Positions 1 to 5,430 of a DNA stretch of 16,563 nucleotides are shown piece after piece. Made by a program: the position numbers and the translations under genes. The stretch comes from Oscillospiraceae bacterium (GTDB lineage Bacteria; Bacillota_A; Clostridia; Oscillospirales; Oscillospiraceae). Each line of letters starts with the position of its first letter. Positions within the stretch are counted from its first letter, which is position 1. Where the stretch lies: contig JAFQUA010000066.1 of the NCBI GenBank assembly GCA_017408725.1, forward strand, positions 1-16,563, in the 5' to 3' direction. A model generated the notes under the pieces. It was not told the DNA's origin, did not search any database, and worked only from the letters and a program-made list of their open reading frames with translations.

Positions 1-117
1 ACCGCCAAAAACGACGTGCATACCGGCAAAAACACAAGTGAGAAATAGATAAAGGCAGAATTTAGAAAAAATTTTGACGCCATACCCAGGGGGATATCCA
101 GATTTACCCCACAGTAG

Positions 118-264
118 GCTCTGCAACAGTGCCCCATCACACCATTCACCAAGGTTACGGAGTTTGTGCTTGATTTAGACGATGCGAAAGCATATTTGTA
201 TAAAGATAGCACCAAACACCGCATACACAGGTGGAACGACTTAAAAGTCAATATCTTTGTATAG
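118..264 (+). pseudogene. C-terminal remnant of an unidentified protein
   Basis: This frame is open from just after a TAG (115-117) to a TAG at 262-264 and encodes about 48 residues ending in an acidic then basic stretch (DLDDAKAYLYKDSTKHR, then WNDLKVNIFV). It has no usable start codon or ribosome binding site, so it looks like the 3' end of a gene whose upstream part is gone or out of frame. Its last 19 codons and stop are the left copy of the 58-bp repeat seen again at 1965-2022, where the frame ends with IYV instead of IFV. A second short frame runs off the left edge and stops at 46-48; it is too short to identify. I do not recognise the family. A mobile-element gene is likely from context only. 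Confidence 0.4.
206..263 (+). repeat. 58-bp direct repeat, left copy
   Basis: Starts ATAGCACCAAACACCGC and ends TATCTTTGTATA. It matches 1965-2022 at 57 of 58 positions. In this copy the repeat is in frame with the remnant at 118-264 and encodes its last 19 residues. It is followed at 266-304 by a long inverted repeat. Confidence 0.9.
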
Positions 265-265
265 T

Positions 266-304
266 GTGTTAAGGTATACAAGAGTAATCTTGTATACCTT
301 ACAC
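266..304. other. Long inverted repeat after the left direct repeat
   Basis: Arms at 270-282 (TAAGGTATACAAG) and 289-301 pair perfectly over 13 bp around a 6-nt loop. Three more pairs (266-268 with 302-304) follow if T269 is bulged. No T-run follows, so it is a poor intrinsic terminator. It lies 30 nt before the first cassette gene and could equally be an operator or an mRNA leader hairpin. Confidence 0.6.
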
Positions 305-334
305 CGAAAAATATTGGAACTGGCGTAGATTATT

Positions 335-796
335 ATGAAAAGAAATCCAATGCTATCAACTATAGATAAAAAAACTAGTGCAAGCTTCTCTTTTTCACTT
401 GCTATTTCTCTTATAGTGTGTATATTAACAACATACGCAATAGAAATACCAAATCAAGGCAATCCAGACCTAACATTTGTTGAGTTTATAAAGCCGTATA
501 TTGTATCTCTTTTTGCGACAGTTGTGACCTTTGCAATTACGACACTTTCCCAAAGTTTTATACAAGTGATTGCTTTAAAAGCAAAAACGGAAGAAGTAAG
601 TTATCGTTGGCTGTTAGTCACTCTTGGCTATGTCCTTGTTTATACAATTTTATATTTCATTTATTTGATGAATTGTAATTGGTTCCAAACAATTTTGATT
701 ATGCTTTTTACGATAGCTTGTATTGTTTTCTCTATTCTTTGCTTTGCCGAGGCGTTTTCAACAAAAGAAGCTTCTCTTGTGGGTGAAAAACAATGA
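335..796 (+). CDS. Four-helix membrane protein of unknown function
   Basis: The 153-residue product is strongly hydrophobic, with likely membrane segments at about residues 16-36, 53-75, 90-112 and 117-139, and short polar ends. No catalytic motif or known domain is visible. It is the first gene of a three-gene set: its TGA overlaps the next ATG by 4 bp (ATGA at 793-796), which points to translational coupling. No good Shine-Dalgarno sequence precedes the ATG at 335 (only GGAAC about 15 nt upstream); an ATG at residue 6 is a possible alternative start with no better site. Codon use is AT-rich, unlike the genes after 2260, consistent with acquired DNA. The coding call is well supported by the overlap and length; the function is unknown. 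Confidence 0.75.
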   Translation: MKRNPMLSTIDKKTSASFSFSLAISLIVCILTTYAIEIPNQGNPDLTFVEFIKPYIVSLFATVVTFAITTLSQSFIQVIALKAKTEEVSYRWLLVTLGYVLVYTILYFIYLMNCNWFQTILIMLFTIACIVFSILCFAEAFSTKEASLVGEKQ

Positions 797-1035
797 ATAT
801 TACAATTATAATTTCTTTAGTCGCTATTGTTGTTCTTTTTATAATTTCTTTTACTATTGTTACAAACTATAATAATTGGACAAAAAACAAGAAAACAAAA
901 TTCGTTTCACATAGTCGCATTTTGCTCAATACAATTTCACCGAACAATAATTCTAAACCATTAAGTGATTTTGTAAGATTTTTGGATGAAGAAAAGCCAA
1001 AAGGATATACTCTAAAAGGTAATAAATATGAGTGA
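793..1035 (+). CDS. Small single-helix protein of unknown function
   Basis: This 80-residue protein has one N-terminal hydrophobic segment (about residues 4-24) followed by a basic, asparagine-rich stretch and a charged tail (FVRFLDEEKPKG). It looks like a membrane-anchored small protein with a cytoplasmic tail. It overlaps the preceding gene by 4 bp and the following gene by 8 bp, so the three are probably translated together. A GGGTG about 8 nt before its ATG, inside the upstream gene, can serve as ribosome binding site. I recognise no family. Confidence 0.7.
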   Translation: MNITIIISLVAIVVLFIISFTIVTNYNNWTKNKKTKFVSHSRILLNTISPNNNSKPLSDFVRFLDEEKPKGYTLKGNKYE

Positions 1036-1717
1036 GCAGCAAAATTTAAAAAGCGATATTGATAAATTACATAGTTACGATTATATTTTTCATAAAATAG
1101 TTATACCTTTAGTAGAAGAAATTGCAGAAGATGTGGACCCTGATTTTAAAAATGCTTGCGATTTTGAAACTCTTAATACAGAAAGTATTTTTGTTAAAAG
1201 TCACCCTCTCTTCAAACAAAAACGAGAGAATATAAAGAAAAATTTTTATGGTGACATCTTTTTAAAAAAGGGCGAAGATTTAGACGATGATAAGTATCGT
1301 TTAGACTTACACAAAATCGCTTCCATTGTCTGTGCCACTTTGATTCGAAACAAGATTTTTTGGTATGATGAGAAGAAAGCAAAAGATTATATTTGCAAAA
1401 AAGAGTTTTCTACAGATTGGTTAATTAAAAACATTTTGATTAATTATAGACTAGCTGTCCATACAAGTTTTTCTATAATTTACAATAAAATGTTATTTGA
1501 CCATGAGAAAACAAACAAAAAATTGTATAATGATATTGAAAATCAGCAAGGCCTCTATCTTTATCGTACAAATGACGAACATGAATCGTTTGAAAATAGC
1601 ATTATATTAGATTTTGCAAAACGAGATATAGATAGTCGGTCCTTTGATTATCTTCTGTATTCTGCATTGCTATATCAATTAGAGGAATATAATAAAGAAA
1701 AATTTAATAAGATTTAG
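1028..1717 (+). CDS. 229-residue soluble protein of unknown function
   Basis: The protein is acidic at the N-terminus, rich in Lys, Asn and Tyr, and predicted mainly helical, with no signal peptide or membrane segment. A central block (residues about 91-111, RLDLHKIASIVCATLIRNKI) followed by INYRLAVHTSFSIIY (138-152) has the look of a conserved helical core. I associate similar blocks only loosely with uncharacterised gut-Firmicutes proteins and cannot name the family. AAAGGT ends 8 nt before the ATG and is a good ribosome binding site. The gene is last in the three-gene set with two membrane proteins, and its TAG lies inside the stem of the terminator that follows. A membrane partner plus soluble effector arrangement would fit a defence or toxin module, but no nuclease, nucleotidase or toxin motif is visible. 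Confidence 0.8.
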   Translation: MSEQQNLKSDIDKLHSYDYIFHKIVIPLVEEIAEDVDPDFKNACDFETLNTESIFVKSHPLFKQKRENIKKNFYGDIFLKKGEDLDDDKYRLDLHKIASIVCATLIRNKIFWYDEKKAKDYICKKEFSTDWLIKNILINYRLAVHTSFSIIYNKMLFDHEKTNKKLYNDIENQQGLYLYRTNDEHESFENSIILDFAKRDIDSRSFDYLLYSALLYQLEEYNKEKFNKI

Positions 1718-1747
1718 GGAAGTATGTGAAAACTTCCCTATTTTTTT
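1715..1747 (+). terminator. Intrinsic terminator of the three-gene cassette
   Basis: TAGGGAAGT (1715-1723) and ACTTCCCTA (1732-1740) form a perfect 9-bp stem with an 8-nt loop, followed by seven T residues (1741-1747). The stem begins with the stop codon of the 229-residue gene. Confidence 0.9.
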
Positions 1748-1776
1748 GACCAAAATCTCCTTGAGGTGAGTACTTA

Positions 1777-1962
1777 ATGGGCATATTATTAGTTTTATGT
1801 GCGGTTATTTTTTATTTATGGCGACTATTTGTATTTGCTAATACAATGAACAATAACACCAAAAAGCGAGATTGTGAAAGTGGTGAAAACCCTAAAAATC
1901 ACGGTGAGACAGACAAGAAGACAGTTGGAAAATATTCTATTCGCCGCAACATATCTGAATGA
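1777..1962 (+). CDS. Small membrane protein, 61 residues, unknown function
   Basis: The ATG is preceded by a strong Shine-Dalgarno sequence, GAGGTGAG at 1763-1770, 6 nt away, which is the main reason to accept so short a frame. The product has one N-terminal hydrophobic segment (about residues 3-20) and a polar, positively charged tail rich in Lys, Asn and Gly. It follows the terminator at 1715-1747, so it would need its own promoter or read-through. Its TGA (1960-1962) falls immediately before the right copy of the 58-bp repeat. No family is recognised. It could be the truncated head of a longer gene cut by whatever event placed the repeat here. Confidence 0.5.
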   Translation: MGILLVLCAVIFYLWRLFVFANTMNNNTKKRDCESGENPKNHGETDKKTVGKYSIRRNISE

Positions 1963-1964
1963 AT

Positions 1965-2022
1965 ATAGCACCAAACACCGCATACACAGGTGGAACGACT
2001 TAAAAGTCAATATCTATGTATA
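1965..2022 (+). repeat. 58-bp direct repeat, right copy
   Basis: Second copy of the sequence at 206-263, with A instead of T at 2016. In the frame matching the left copy it reads YSTKHRIHRWNDLKVNIYV and then TAA, but no start codon leads into it. It is followed 7 nt later by a different hairpin from that of the left copy. Confidence 0.9.
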
Positions 2023-2029
2023 AGAGAAC

Positions 2030-2062
2030 ACCCTATGACGTAAAAAGTCATAGGGTATTTTT
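2030..2062 (+). terminator. Intrinsic terminator after the right repeat copy
   Basis: ACCCTATGAC (2030-2039) and GTCATAGGGT (2047-2056) form a perfect 10-bp stem with a 7-nt loop, followed by ATTTTT (2057-2062). It marks the right border of the AT-rich segment. Confidence 0.85.
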
Positions 2063-2080
2063 ATGCTTTAAAATAAGCGA

Positions 2081-2147
2081 GCCCCGAATCAATCGGGGCC
2101 CGCCGTTAAATTGGTTGACCAAAGTTAACCACCGGCTCACCGGCGGG
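2081..2147. other. Structured intergenic segment with competing hairpins
   Basis: GCCCCGA (2081-2087) pairs with TCGGGGC (2093-2099) around a 5-nt loop. CCCGCCG (2099-2105) pairs with CGGCGGG (2141-2147), enclosing GGTTGAC/GTTAACC (one G-T pair). A third option is CCACCGG/CCGGCGG around CTCA near the right end, which competes with the second. No reading frame or T-run explains it. It could be a degraded terminator pair, an end of a mobile element or an untranslated RNA. I do not recognise it. Confidence 0.45.
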
Positions 2148-2200
2148 TCTTTGCACTTACAGCAGTTGTTCATCTTTTGCTGACTTAAATTATGAAAGGC

Positions 2201-2229
2201 TTGCTTAAAATCTGGTCGCAGTGTATAAT
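2201..2229 (+). promoter_or_regulatory. Sigma-A-type promoter upstream of the HAD pseudogene
   Basis: TTGCTT (2201-2206) and TATAAT (2224-2229) are separated by 17 bp. This is a near-consensus promoter 34 bp before the GTG start of the broken HAD gene. It suggests the ruined gene is still transcribed. Confidence 0.7.
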
Positions 2230-2262
2230 GGCAAGCACGAAAATCGAGAGGAGAACACAAGC

Positions 2263-2670
2263 GTGTCAATTACGACAGTTCTTTTTGATCTGGATGGTAC
2301 TTTGCTGCCAATGGACCAAGATGTTTTTGTAAAGGACTATTTCACCCGGATCGCCGGAAAGGTAGCGCCTTAAGGCTATGATCCCAAGCAGTTGATCGAC
2401 ATGATTTGGCGCGGAACCACAGCTATGGCAAAGAATGATGGCAGCAAACCCAACCCGGCTTACTATCGGGATGTTCTGGCTCGGTTGAATGTAAAGCCGG
2501 AAGAATGCCTGATGGTTGGCAATGATGTTGGCGAGGACATGATCGCGCAGCAACTGGGTATGAAAGTGTTCCTGCTGACCGACTGCATGATAAATAAAGC
2601 GAATGCGGATATTTCAGTCTATCCTCACGGTAGCATTGATGACTTAAAGAACTTCCTTAATACACTTTGA
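2263..2670 (+). pseudogene. HAD-superfamily hydrolase, broken by nonsense codon and internal deletion
   Basis: Translation from the GTG at 2263 gives the HAD motif I FDLDGTLLPMD at once, as in phosphoglycolate phosphatase-like proteins. GAGAGGAG (2246-2253) is its ribosome binding site. A TAA at 2371-2373 stops the frame after 36 codons. The same frame then continues to 2670 and contains the late HAD motif VGNDVGEDM, followed by a normal C-terminus. Between KNDGSK and PNPAYYRDVL the chain jumps from the early cap region to just before motif IV, so roughly 100 residues with motifs II and III and the cap are missing. The deletion keeps frame. Both lesions remove catalytic parts, so an active phosphatase is very unlikely. 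A 92-residue fragment from 2392 could be translated but would lack the nucleophile. Confidence 0.85.
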
Positions 2671-2681
2671 TTTAACGTATT

Positions 2682-2709
2682 ACGGCACTGCTTCGGCGGT
2701 GCCGTTTTA
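2682..2709 (+). terminator. Intrinsic terminator with TTCG loop
   Basis: ACGGCACTGC (2682-2691) and GCGGTGCCGT (2696-2705) form a 10-bp stem (one G-T pair) closed by a TTCG tetraloop, followed by a short T-run. It lies directly after the HAD pseudogene and insulates it from marR. Confidence 0.85.
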
Positions 2710-2725
2710 CTATTTTATGAAAAGA

Positions 2726-2776
2726 TGTTGATAACTCAACAAATAAAATGTACAACACAGAAGTTGATAACGCAAC
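2726..2776 (+). promoter_or_regulatory. Two operator-like repeats in the marR promoter region
   Basis: TGTTGA-TAAC-TCAACA (2726-2741) is a perfect 6-bp inverted repeat. GTTGA-TAAC-GCAAC (2763-2776) is a second, slightly imperfect copy 36 bp downstream. They end 23 bp before the MarR start codon. TTGATA (2728-2733) inside the first copy could be a -35 box with TACAAC (2751-2756) as a weak -10 at 17 bp. MarR proteins commonly repress their own promoters through short inverted repeats of this size, so autoregulation is a reasonable inference. Confidence 0.6.
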
Positions 2777-2799
2777 AAGTATTTACCAGGAGGTAATCT

Positions 2800-3378
2800 A
2801 TGTTAAACAGATTTGCCCGATTCTCTCTTGCAATTTCTGAAATTGACCGTTGCTGGCACAAGCTGGCAGCGGAGGAAATGGCAAAGTATGAGCTGAACAG
2901 CCCTCATGCTGTTTATCTTACGACTCTCTACAATTTTGAGGAAGGTATCACTGCTGCCAAGCTGGGCGGGCTGTGCCGCAAGAATAAGGCGGACGTGTCC
3001 CGTATGGTCGCCATTTTGGAGAAAAAGGGACTTGTGCGTAAAGAAGCCGTCGGAGGGAATCTCTATCGCGCCAAACTGCTCCTGACAGATGAGGGCAGGC
3101 AAGCTGCGGAGCATGTGCAGCAGAGAGCTGCCCTGGCAGTAGAATTGGCAGGCTCCGGTATGACAGACGCTGACCGAGAGGTTTTCTACCGCTGCCTGGA
3201 GCGGATCACGGCAAACCTGCAAACACTTAGCAAGGAAGACCTCTGCAATCAATATGTCGGAGAGTGCGGACTTCTTTGCGGAGTTAACCAAGGACGGCAG
3301 TGCGGTGATTCATTTTACGATCAGTTCCTCCATGTCCGTTACATACAACAATGCCCGCGTTGCAGCAGAAGATTTTGA
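2800..3378 (+). CDS. MarR-family regulator with an aberrant C-terminal tail
   Basis: Residues 1 to about 147 form a complete MarR protein: N-terminal dimer helix, a winged-helix core with recognition region NKADVSRMVAILEKKGLV, and a wing around GGNLYRAKLLLTDEG, then the closing dimer helices. The start is fixed by AGGAGGT 6-7 nt before the ATG. After LQTLSKED the sequence is no longer MarR: the last 45 or so residues (cysteine-rich, ending CPRCSRRF) are the neighbouring degV read in the wrong frame, because a deletion removed the marR stop and the start of degV. The DNA-binding part should fold; whether the tail harms it is unknown. The ligand is unknown. Its natural target is probably the degV genes that follow, which bind fatty acids, so a lipid-related signal is plausible. 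Confidence 0.75.
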   Translation: MLNRFARFSLAISEIDRCWHKLAAEEMAKYELNSPHAVYLTTLYNFEEGITAAKLGGLCRKNKADVSRMVAILEKKGLVRKEAVGGNLYRAKLLLTDEGRQAAEHVQQRAALAVELAGSGMTDADREVFYRCLERITANLQTLSKEDLCNQYVGECGLLCGVNQGRQCGDSFYDQFLHVRYIQQCPRCSRRF

Positions 3379-3913
3379 AAATGTATATGTTGTCGATTCT
3401 AAGAATCTCTCCACAGGAAACGGCCTGCTGGTTATCGCCGCTGCGGAAATGGCTCAGAAAGGCATGGATGCAAAGGAGATCGCTGATAAAGTGTCTGAAC
3501 TTGCAGACTGTGTAGACGCTTCATTTGTGGTGGACAATCTGGAATACCTGGCAAAGGGCGGACGATGTTCTGCTGTTGCTGCTTTTGGCGCAAATCTGCT
3601 GCAGCTGAAGCCCTGCATTTATGTCAAAAATGGCGCAATGGGTGTAGGCAAAAAATATCGCGGAAAGTTTGAAAAGGTGCTGCTCGGATATGTCGCGGAT
3701 AGATTGGGGGACAGGTCGGATATTGACCTTGACCGTGTGTTCGTAACCCACGCAGGCTGCGATCCTCAGGTTGTGCAGAGCGTAGTGACAGCAGTCAAGA
3801 ACACATTGCCCTTCAAAGAGGTTCTCGTAACCCGTGCAGGCTGCACGGTATCCGCTCACTGCGGTGCCGATACATTGGGCATGCTTTTTATTCGAAAAAC
3901 GCCGTTAAACTGA
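3236..3913 (+). pseudogene. DegV-family protein, N-terminal part deleted
   Basis: From AAG at 3236 the frame reads KTSAIN, the region matching the conserved TSxPxP-type strand of DegV (FakB-like fatty-acid-binding) proteins. It then continues through TISSSMSVTYNNA (lipid-pocket loop), VDNLEYLAKGGRCSA and a normal C-terminus to the TGA at 3911-3913. The first 60 to 70 residues of a DegV protein, including the starting TDS-type strand, are absent. No start codon with a ribosome binding site is present at the junction, although the internal ATG at 3254 could initiate. The marR frame overlaps it out of frame as far as 3378. The fragment lacks part of the fatty-acid binding domain, so it is probably non-functional. 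It was likely the second gene of a marR-degV operon. Confidence 0.8.
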
Positions 3914-3936
3914 TTCGATAGAAAGGAAACTGCAAA

Positions 3937-4350
3937 ATAAGCGAATATGTAATTTTTGCCGATTCCTGCTGTGATGTATCCCCGGAGCTGCTGGCAAAGT
4001 GGGGCGGACGCGTCAGCCCGCTGGTGGCTTTTGCAGGCGGTGTATTGGGAATCAAGCCGGTTCTGCAGATGGACGAGGAAGGACATTTGGTCGAGGTTTC
4101 TACCGCCCGTGGCAGAAAGAAGGCTATTGAGGCGTTGGCAGAGAAATATGCTGAGCTTTCCTATGAAGAAAAGAATACACCGATCTTTATTTCCCATGCA
4201 GAGGCTGAAAACGATGCCAAGCAACTGGCTGATATTTTGAAGCAGCGGCATGGTGCAGAAGTTACTTTGATTACCGAGATCGGCCCTGTCATCGGCTCAC
4301 ACGCAGGCCCCGGTACCCTTGCAATCTTCTTTGTTGGTAAGCACAGATAA
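3937..4350 (+). pseudogene. Second DegV-family gene, start codon lost and middle deleted
   Basis: GAAAGGAAA (3921-3929) is a ribosome binding site with an ATA codon (3937-3939) where ATG should be. The frame then reads SEYVIFADSCCDVSPELL, the typical DegV opening strand and helix. After LAKWG it jumps to GGRVSPLVAFAGGVLGIKP, a motif normally about 150 residues into the protein, and then runs normally to SHAGPGTLAIFF and the stop. The in-frame deletion therefore removes roughly 130 residues, including the TSxPxP and SGLSGT-type loops that hold the fatty-acid head group. A GTG at 4024 could start a short C-terminal fragment. Two independent lesions make this a pseudogene. It lies 23 bp after the first degV remnant. 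Confidence 0.85.
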
Positions 4351-4473
4351 CATATGAACTGGTGGTAGAGTGGCATTTCTACCCAACAGAGAGCCCAAAT
4401 TCCCGTAGTAGGTGGAAAACTGCCTGCTGAAATGATACCCTTTGAATGAAAACGAAAGGCAGGTATATCCCTT

Positions 4474-5310
4474 ATGAGAACTGTAAAGATTGTTGCGGAT
4501 TCCTCCGCAAATTTGATGGAACTAAAGACCGTCGCCTTTGATGCGGCACCGCTGAAGATTATTACCGCAGAGCGGGAGTTCGTAGATAACCGAGAACTGG
4601 ATCTGAATGAGATGATCCATTTCTTTAAGTCTTACAAAGGCAAGTCCCAGACCTCCTGTCCCAATCCCGAGGATTGGTTGACCGCTTTTGGTGATGCTGA
4701 GGATGTTTTCTGCGTTACTATCACCAGCGGTCTGTCCGGAAGCCATAATGCCGCCTGCATCGCCAAGGATATGTACGAAACGGAACATCCCGGCAGACGG
4801 GTCTTTGTGATCGACTCTCTTTCCGCGGGCCCGGAGTTGACCCTGATCGTAGAGAAATTGGAAGAAATGATTAGCGAAGGAAAGTCATACGAAGAGATAT
4901 GTGCCTATATGCCCGAATATCAAAAGAATACCGAACTGCTGTTTATGCTGGAATCCCTTAATAACTTCGCCGCGAACGGGCGGGTATCTCCCGCAGTTGC
5001 TAAGATTGCTGGCGTACTCGGTATTCGCATCGTGGGCAAAGCCAGTGATGTGGGCACCTTGGAGCCTACAGATAAGTGCCGGGGTGAAGAAAAATCCTTG
5101 AAGACGATTTTGAAGCACTTAAAAGAAAGCGGCTTGAAAACCGGTAAAGTGCAACTTGCTCACTGTTTAAATGAATCTGCTGCCAATACACTGAAAAATA
5201 TGATTGAGTCCGAGCTTCCGGGTGTGACTGTGAAAATCGGTATCAACCTGGGCCTGTGCAGCTACTACGCAGAAAAGGGCGGAGTGCTGGTAGGCTACGA
5301 AAAATTTTGA
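4474..5310 (+). CDS. DegV-family fatty-acid-binding protein (FakB-like)
   Basis: This is a complete 278-residue DegV protein, the usual length. It has the opening strand KIVADSSAN, the TSCPNP loop (60-65), the ITSGLSGSHNAA loop (83-94), and the second-domain motif NGRVSPAVAKIAGVLGI. In DegV/FakB proteins these hold a fatty acid and its carboxylate. FakB proteins present the acid to the kinase FakA for acyl-phosphate formation and phospholipid synthesis. No FakA gene is in this window, and not all DegV proteins are proven kinase partners. The start is supported by AAAGGCAGG 10 nt before the ATG. It is the only intact one of three tandem degV genes, 123 bp after the second remnant, with nothing clear in that gap apart from a weak hairpin near 4366-4382. 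Confidence 0.9.
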   Translation: MRTVKIVADSSANLMELKTVAFDAAPLKIITAEREFVDNRELDLNEMIHFFKSYKGKSQTSCPNPEDWLTAFGDAEDVFCVTITSGLSGSHNAACIAKDMYETEHPGRRVFVIDSLSAGPELTLIVEKLEEMISEGKSYEEICAYMPEYQKNTELLFMLESLNNFAANGRVSPAVAKIAGVLGIRIVGKASDVGTLEPTDKCRGEEKSLKTILKHLKESGLKTGKVQLAHCLNESAANTLKNMIESELPGVTVKIGINLGLCSYYAEKGGVLVGYEKF

Positions 5311-5349
5311 TTTCATTATGAATCCCAAAACCCCTGTCGGGCAATAAAC

Positions 5350-5390
5350 AACCGGCAATCCGGAGAGTGTTTTTGACCGGATTGCCGGTT
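5350..5390. terminator. Perfect 14-bp hairpin between convergent genes
   Basis: AACCGGCAATCCGG (5350-5363) pairs perfectly with 5377-5390 around a 13-nt loop that contains TTTTT. It lies between degV (plus) and the ACT/MBL gene (minus), which ends at 5431. A bidirectional terminator is the likely role, but neither side has a proper T-run after the stem. Confidence 0.55.
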
Positions 5391-5430
5391 AGAATTCTAT
5401 CCGACGCGTGCCTGTTGTAAAAAGTTCTTT

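Larger units (their letters stand above)
206..2022. mobile_element. Candidate AT-rich cassette bounded by a 58-bp direct repeat
   Basis: Two copies of a 58-bp sequence (206-263 and 1965-2022, one mismatch at 257 versus 2016) lie 1,759 bp apart in direct orientation. Between them are four short genes on one strand, clearly richer in A and T than everything right of 2080. Both repeat copies have the form of a gene 3' end, and each is followed after about 7 nt by its own, unrelated hairpin. Site-specific elements that integrate at the 3' end of a gene leave this arrangement. No integrase, transposase or terminal inverted repeat is visible, so the element would depend on an enzyme supplied elsewhere or be moved by homologous recombination in the repeat. 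Gene-end duplication without mobility is the main alternative. Confidence 0.45.

Noticed and set aside
1567..1584. R-x4-H (RTNDEH) in the 229-residue cassette protein as a possible HEPN ribonuclease motif
   Set aside because: The motif is short and expected by chance, the residue after R is not the usual polar N/D/H, and no surrounding HEPN helix pattern can be shown by eye.
2048..2553. Two minus-strand open frames (2048-2269 and 2266-2553)
   Set aside because: They run across a terminator, a structured spacer and the antisense of the HAD pseudogene, have no ribosome binding site and resemble nothing.
4366..4382. Possible riboswitch or terminator in the gap between the second and third degV
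   Set aside because: Only a weak 5-bp hairpin (GTAGA/TCTAC) without a T-run is visible, not enough to support a regulatory call.
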